Source: Lachnoclostridium sp. UBA903 (GTDB lineage Bacteria > Bacillota > Clostridia > Lachnospirales > Lachnospiraceae). Taken from it: a stretch of 64,000 nucleotides of DNA. The stretch lies in the NCBI GenBank assembly GCA_002294045.1, contig DBEP01000107.1:56202-120201 (forward strand), read 5' to 3'. Shown here piece after piece: positions 60,053 through 64,000 of the stretch; within the stretch, counting starts at the first letter, position 1; each line of letters starts with the position of its first letter. Position numbers and translations under genes: made by a program. The notes under the pieces were generated by a model. The model searched no databases, was not told the DNA's origin, and was given only the letters and a program-made list of their open reading frames with translations.

Positions 60053-60976
60053 TTACACTTCTTCGTAAGTTTGCTCAAAGATGTCCGGCTTGCATGGATA
60101 GAACTCATCCTTAATACCCTTGATAATGTAATCGCCAACGCTTGCAATATGCTCACCTTCAAGAGTCTTGATGATAAGACCGCCATTAACTTTTTCGTGA
60201 TCAATGTAGAAGTTATCACCGCTGGATGAAATATAATCATCTGTTTTTCCAGTAAGAAAATTCCACATTTCACGGTGATTTTTTCCATCCCATCGTACAG
60301 CCTCAATAATAACCGGTTTCTTTCTATATTTAATAGGTACGTTCGGAATATGAAGTTTTTTATTAAGGAACTCTGGCTTAAGTTCTGCATCTTTGATTAG
60401 CTGCATATCAAACCATGCAACGACTCTCAGTCCCAGAGTATCCTCCATCGGACCATCACAGCAATCGCAATACCAAATACCATTGCGAAGCTCGGCCACG
60501 TGCGGTACACCCGAGCCTCCTTCCGGAACAAACTCTGTCTTTACCAGAACCCAGTCATACTTAGGTTTTTTAGGAAGTCTTTCCGTAACAGGAATCCAAT
60601 AATATTCGTATTCGCTCTTTTTAAGAGACAGCAATCGTTCAACATCTTTATCGGTATGGCCGTCCCATTCTTTGGCAACCTCAAGTTCCTGGCATTTGAA
60701 CAAATCCCAAAACTCATTTTCGTAATGATAGGTATAAGAACCTTTTTGAGTATCAATTCCGACAATAAACCATCCACCACCGAAGCACTCTTCGCCGTCT
60801 GAATGCTTCCGAGATTTCCATGATAGGTCTTTAAAGGTGTTACACAAAGCAGCAAACAGAATACATCTTTGCTGATATAAGCTGTTAAATGTGTGGTAGC
60901 CATCACTGATTTCGCCGACATCTCCAAGCTCCTCTAAAGAGATACCGTATTTAGTACAAAGTTCTTTAATAGTCAT
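60053..60976 (-). CDS. Fusion of WDGH, DUF551 and PGDYI phage domains
   Basis: The 307-residue protein joins three small phage domains that are often separate genes. An N-terminal domain contains EWDGHTDKDVERLLSLKKSE; a middle DUF551-type domain has YYWIPVTERLPKKPKYDWVL and GLRVVAWFDM; a C-terminal domain ends with IASVGDYIIKGIKDEFYPCK. None has a proven function. The start at 60976 follows AAAGGAG; an earlier ATG lacks one. Confidence 0.65.
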   Translation of the reverse strand: MTIKELCTKYGISLEELGDVGEISDGYHTFNSLYQQRCILFAALCNTFKDLSWKSRKHSDGEECFGGGWFIVGIDTQKGSYTYHYENEFWDLFKCQELEVAKEWDGHTDKDVERLLSLKKSEYEYYWIPVTERLPKKPKYDWVLVKTEFVPEGGSGVPHVAELRNGIWYCDCCDGPMEDTLGLRVVAWFDMQLIKDAELKPEFLNKKLHIPNVPIKYRKKPVIIEAVRWDGKNHREMWNFLTGKTDDYISSSGDNFYIDHEKVNGGLIIKTLEGEHIASVGDYIIKGIKDEFYPCKPDIFEQTYEEV

Positions 60977-60992
60977 AGTGTTTTTTCTCCTT

Positions 60993-61646
60993 TCAATCTC
61001 TAAACCACCAAATATGTTTATCAAGAATACTTGTTTTTACATCCCCGTCTTCATAGAAGCAATCGCAATCCTCTTCGTTTTTAAATTCAGCAGGGACAGA
61101 AAATGCTTCTATTCCATCGGGTTCAAGTATCACACAAGCTTGACCAGAAATATACCTTGCAACAATTGCTGGTTCGCTTCTCCACCAAACTTTTCTACCA
61201 ATCATCTTTTTGTCAAAATCAATCGTGTTTAGATCCAAAGGGTGTTCTTGAAATTCTGAGATCATGCCTCTCGCTTTATCAATGCCATAATTTACCCCTT
61301 TTCCAAACACATCACAGAAATCTTTTCCGTTTCGAGTAATCATGACGACTCCACCGCTTCGTGCTTCACACTCGTCCCATTTACACTTCGAATAGTTTTT
61401 GGGTTCATATATGATTCCCCATGAAATAGGATTTTCACAGCCGAACTCAATTAAATTCTCACACGTTGGTTTTTCCGTTCTAGGATAAGCCCATAAATCA
61501 TTTTCTCCATATTTGCCACCAATGGTGTGCACGTAACCTTTAATTTTTACAACGTAGTAAGGAATACCGTTAATTTCTACATCCCAGTCCATTGGGTATA
61601 GTTTTGGTAAAACCGTATTCTCGTGGATTAATCTGATATCGTTCAT
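60993..61646 (-). CDS. Phage protein of unknown function, 217 residues
   Basis: The protein starts MNDIRLIHENTVLPKLYPMD and contains WWRSEPAIVARYISGQACVI; it is rich in Trp, Cys and acidic residues and has no clear domain. The start at 61646 follows AAAGGAG. It precedes the WDGH fusion by 16 bp. Confidence 0.55.
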   Translation of the reverse strand: MNDIRLIHENTVLPKLYPMDWDVEINGIPYYVVKIKGYVHTIGGKYGENDLWAYPRTEKPTCENLIEFGCENPISWGIIYEPKNYSKCKWDECEARSGGVVMITRNGKDFCDVFGKGVNYGIDKARGMISEFQEHPLDLNTIDFDKKMIGRKVWWRSEPAIVARYISGQACVILEPDGIEAFSVPAEFKNEEDCDCFYEDGDVKTSILDKHIWWFRD

Positions 61647-61659
61647 AATATTTCTCCTT

Positions 61660-62355
61660 TCAAAAAGAAAAAGGAACCATTGTAAAGGCTCCTTCATAGT
61701 GTTTTTTCTCTTGGGCATTCGTTCTAAAACCTGCTTCAATCAGCTGTTTATTCAAGTCTCTAATATAATCACGAAAGAAGCGGTTATAATGCAGGCCGTG
61801 GTTTTCGTCCACCAATTTATCAATTTCACACACCGCATGTAGATCAATTGGTGTGTGTTCGCCCAACAACAGTCTTATACAATAGGCGAAAGTTTTCCCT
61901 CCACCACGACCGCTAGGAAATGGGATATTATCTCCCTTTAAATATTGTTTTTGCCAATCATGGAGTGGAAACCCAAAGACATGTTCCAATTTCCCAATGA
62001 TTTCATCCGTTATCCCGGTTTCAATTTTTATAAACGGGAAGCGGAATCTCGTACTCATTCGATCGTCTATGTACTCATGAGCGAATACTTTTCGGGTATC
62101 AGAGCCAAACTCCTCGATAATCTCTGGAATATTAGCATTAATCGCATCGAATGATAGTCCTTGTTCAGCACACCAATTAGTCGCCTCAATCAACCTATCA
62201 CCAGCACGGCAAGTCCATAATATCAACTTCACATCTCCGCCGCTTTTCTGTCTTTTTAGATAATTGATAATCTCTACGTTTGGTTCACCGATTTCAGGCC
62301 ATTTGTTTTCGCAAAGAGTGCCATCGAAATCAGTAGCAATTATTTTATAGTCCAT
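61660..62355 (-). CDS. HAD phosphatase fused to a truncated P-loop segment
   Basis: The 231-residue protein has an N-terminal HAD domain: motif I DFDGT near residues 9-13, motif II LWTCR, and motif IV YIDDRM near 97-102. After about residue 115 it continues with HDWQKQYLKG and a Walker A-like GRGGGKT, then HTPIDLHAVCEIDKL, without the remaining ATPase motifs. The P-loop may be a vestige of a terminase or helicase. The start at 62355 follows AAGGAG; the TTG six codons earlier is inside that site. Confidence 0.65.
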   Translation of the reverse strand: MDYKIIATDFDGTLCENKWPEIGEPNVEIINYLKRQKSGGDVKLILWTCRAGDRLIEATNWCAEQGLSFDAINANIPEIIEEFGSDTRKVFAHEYIDDRMSTRFRFPFIKIETGITDEIIGKLEHVFGFPLHDWQKQYLKGDNIPFPSGRGGGKTFAYCIRLLLGEHTPIDLHAVCEIDKLVDENHGLHYNRFFRDYIRDLNKQLIEAGFRTNAQEKKHYEGAFTMVPFSF

Positions 62356-62369
62356 TCGGTTTTCTCCTT

Positions 62370-62708
62370 TCAAGTAAGAAAATATATTTTGCCTTCATCC
62401 CTAGCCTTTTTCAATATCTCCCGCATCATTTCTTTTTGATAATTGAGAAGAGTAATCCCTTGAGTTTCTTCAAGCCAAGTAATGAACCTTTCTGTTTTTT
62501 CTTCATAAGAAATATCAGTTTGAACCGGAACATTGTATTTGCATCCTACACATTGATATTGTAGATAATCGGTGGTTTTATCCCCACCAACAATACCAGA
62601 ACAACACCCCATAGCGGAGATACCACGTTGTTCCATTTCTGTATAGCAACGTTCAATAGAAAAGAATCGACGGATTTTCTTGAAAAGCGCTTTGATTTTA
62701 TCGATCAT
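62370..62708 (-). CDS. Phage protein with Cys-rich and Q-motif-like parts
   Basis: The 112-residue protein has a basic N-terminus (MIDKIKALFKKIRRFFSIER), a cysteine cluster (MGCCSGIVGG; YQCVGCKYN) that might bind metal, and a C-terminal GITLLNYQKEMMREILKKAR that resembles the segment before Walker A in helicases or terminases but stops before any P-loop. Its ATG overlaps the upstream stop by four bases. Confidence 0.55.
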   Translation of the reverse strand: MIDKIKALFKKIRRFFSIERCYTEMEQRGISAMGCCSGIVGGDKTTDYLQYQCVGCKYNVPVQTDISYEEKTERFITWLEETQGITLLNYQKEMMREILKKARDEGKIYFLT

Positions 62709-62878
62709 TTTTTCTCCTTAATCGTTGTTAACTTATTAAACAGATCCCAAGCCTCTTCTCCTTGAAAAGCATTTACGATATCAACTTTACCTTTTTTCTG
62801 TTTCCCGACAATTAACACGCCGGTGTCTTCTTTAGAAAAATCAACACTGACGATAAAACTTTCGTTTATGTGTAACAT
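62705..62878 (-). CDS. Small phage protein, 57 residues
   Basis: ATG at 62878 follows AAAGGAG, TGA is at 62705-62707. The product begins MLHINESFIVSVDFSKEDTG and contains VNAFQGEEAWDLFNKL; no domain is recognised. Tight packing with both neighbours supports it. Confidence 0.55.
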   Translation of the reverse strand: MLHINESFIVSVDFSKEDTGVLIVGKQKKGKVDIVNAFQGEEAWDLFNKLTTIKEKK

Positions 62879-62903
62879 AATTTTTCTCCTTTCAAATGCA
62901 TCA

Positions 62904-64000
62904 TTATGCTGCTTGCTTCAAACTACTAGAACCATTAACATACCGGGTTTCATTAAAGTTCTTCTTGTTTTTGAGAGACCTGCTTATAGCTAAGTCGATC
63001 CCAGACCGAGTTTTCAAATGGTAATAATACAAATCTGTATACGGCGTATTAAGCCTGTCTGTCCTTCCGGCTGCCTGCGTCATAACCTTGTACGAGTAGT
63101 TTTGTGAGTAAAAGACTATTGTATCGGTCTTAACACAATTCCACCCCTCGCACCCAGCTGTGTACTGTACGAGATATACCCAGCTATCGCCTTCCGGAAT
63201 AGGTTGATGTTTATGACCATTCCACTCGGCAATCTCCACACCTTCTCCGTAACCTAGGGTTTTAAGTAGTTCCAGCTCATAGTCGAAGTTGTAGAATATA
63301 ATCATTCGTGGATGCTTTTCGAAGATTTCCAACAAAGCGATTTGTCTTGATTCATCCGTATTAACAATCTTCCTCCAGAGATAACAAAGTCCACCAGCAT
63401 TAATGATTGGTTCGTTTTTATATGGGTCCCAACGAGTCCGGGAGACATCTTTGTACTTCTCAATGTTATATTTTACATAGACGTCCTCGTGATGAGAAAC
63501 CGTTTGTCTTTGGAAATCCATTGTCACCAGAATGCGATCCCGCAATCTGATCAGTCGACCGGTGTTAAGATAACGGTCAATTTTAGGAAACTTACTGAAC
63601 CGACTATACACGATGTGTTCTCTGGTAAACTCCGTTCGGTTTTTGTAAAACCCGTTTGCTATAAAGACGGGAATATAGTCCTGCCAAGTATCGCCAGGAG
63701 TTGCAGATAATAGAATCCACTCGTTGACCTTTGCAATCTTAAGGAATGATTTTACCCAAACTCCAGAGCCGACCACTCGCTGCTCATCAAATATGAAAAA
63801 TGCATCTGTTACGTCCGAATACTTTTTAATGTTATTCCAGGAATCTACAATAACCTTATTCTTATACATATTAACTTCCGGGTGAATAGAAAGAAGGAAG
63901 GGCGAAAGTTCACCCTCCCATTCTAATTTGTCCCGTTTTTGAGCAGTTGTAATAATGTATAAATCCTTGGGCCGATTGCGCATAGATGTGTATTCATTAC
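62904..64000 (-). CDS. Phage DEAD/SNF2-type helicase, cut by window edge
   Basis: The visible 365 codons hold the later part of a superfamily 2 helicase: Walker B-like FIFDEQRVVG, motif III LLSATPGDTW, and a C-terminal helicase domain with VQYTAGCEGWNCVKTDTIVF and motif VI QAAGRTDRLN. The open frame continues through the edge, so the N-terminal P-loop lies outside; an internal Met at 63983 is not taken as the start. It probably serves phage replication. Confidence 0.8.
   Translation of the reverse strand, partial: NEYTSMRNRPKDLYIITTAQKRDKLEWEGELSPFLLSIHPEVNMYKNKVIVDSWNNIKKYSDVTDAFFIFDEQRVVGSGVWVKSFLKIAKVNEWILLSATPGDTWQDYIPVFIANGFYKNRTEFTREHIVYSRFSKFPKIDRYLNTGRLIRLRDRILVTMDFQRQTVSHHEDVYVKYNIEKYKDVSRTRWDPYKNEPIINAGGLCYLWRKIVNTDESRQIALLEIFEKHPRMIIFYNFDYELELLKTLGYGEGVEIAEWNGHKHQPIPEGDSWVYLVQYTAGCEGWNCVKTDTIVFYSQNYSYKVMTQAAGRTDRLNTPYTDLYYYHLKTRSGIDLAISRSLKNKKNFNETRYVNGSSSLKQAA

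Noticed and set aside
1..64000. tRNA or rRNA genes
   Set aside because: No cloverleaf or conserved rRNA stretch was recognised by eye in any gap.

Overview
The window looks like a chromosomal segment of a Gram-positive anaerobe of the class Clostridia, most likely a gut Lachnospiraceae. The evidence is AGGAGG ribosome sites, a LysM/GH18-type spore protein, a lipid-anchored flavinylated reductase and AraC/LacI-controlled glycoside hydrolase units. There are two parts: host metabolic genes (1 to about 28.9 kb, both strands) and one long prophage (about 29.0 kb to the right edge, essentially all on the minus strand, running off the window).

Host part. 0.3-6.7 kb is an operon read leftwards: LacI-type regulator, sugar-binding lipoprotein, two ABC permeases and a GH35 beta-galactosidase, with two LacI-type palindromes upstream of the regulator. 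6.9-11.7 kb holds an AraC regulator, an extracellular FMN/FAD reductase and a sodium/proline-type symporter. 11.9-15.0 kb holds a possible structured RNA, a 48-residue protein, CutC, a membrane-anchored sugar-binding protein and a GrpB-family protein. 15.1-21.3 kb holds a GH106-like hydrolase divergent from an AraC regulator, then a HAD phosphatase, a sugar acetyltransferase and a third AraC regulator. 21.5-24.6 kb holds a LysM spore-type protein with a degraded catalytic motif, a TetR/isoprenylcysteine-methyltransferase-like pair with twin operators, and a small holin-like toxin. 24.9-25.15 kb is a frameshifted relic of a serine recombinase. 25.3-28.9 kb is a visibly AT-rich three-gene cassette: helix-turn-helix protein, GHKL (MORC/MutL-like) ATPase and DNA methyltransferase. 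It has the look of a restriction/defence module with no recognisable nuclease.

Prophage part, in transcription order from the right edge leftwards: a helicase (cut by the edge), small accessory proteins (HAD/P-loop fusion, WDGH-DUF551-PGDYI fusion, ThyX-like protein, dATP/dGTP hydrolase-like protein), a 0.6-kb gap with seven copies of AAAGTGGGC, a lipoprotein cargo gene, VRR-NUC and PD-(D/E)XK nucleases, and an 889-residue protein with the RNA-polymerase signature DFDGD between helix-turn-helix segments. A 378-bp gap that is a good cos candidate follows. Then come HNH nuclease, connector, large terminase, portal, a fused prohead protease-capsid protein, head closure, major tail protein, tail chaperones, a lysis cassette lying inside the tail genes, a 2084-residue tape measure with two families of repeats, distal tail, baseplate and receptor-binding proteins. 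No integrase or repressor is in view; they would lie beyond the right edge.

The items most worth attention are the DFDGD polymerase-like phage protein together with the shared histidine-glycine N-terminal tags of neighbouring virion-region proteins, and the HTH-GHKL ATPase-methyltransferase cassette at the prophage border. All functional statements rest on reading the sequence and recalled family knowledge; no search was run.
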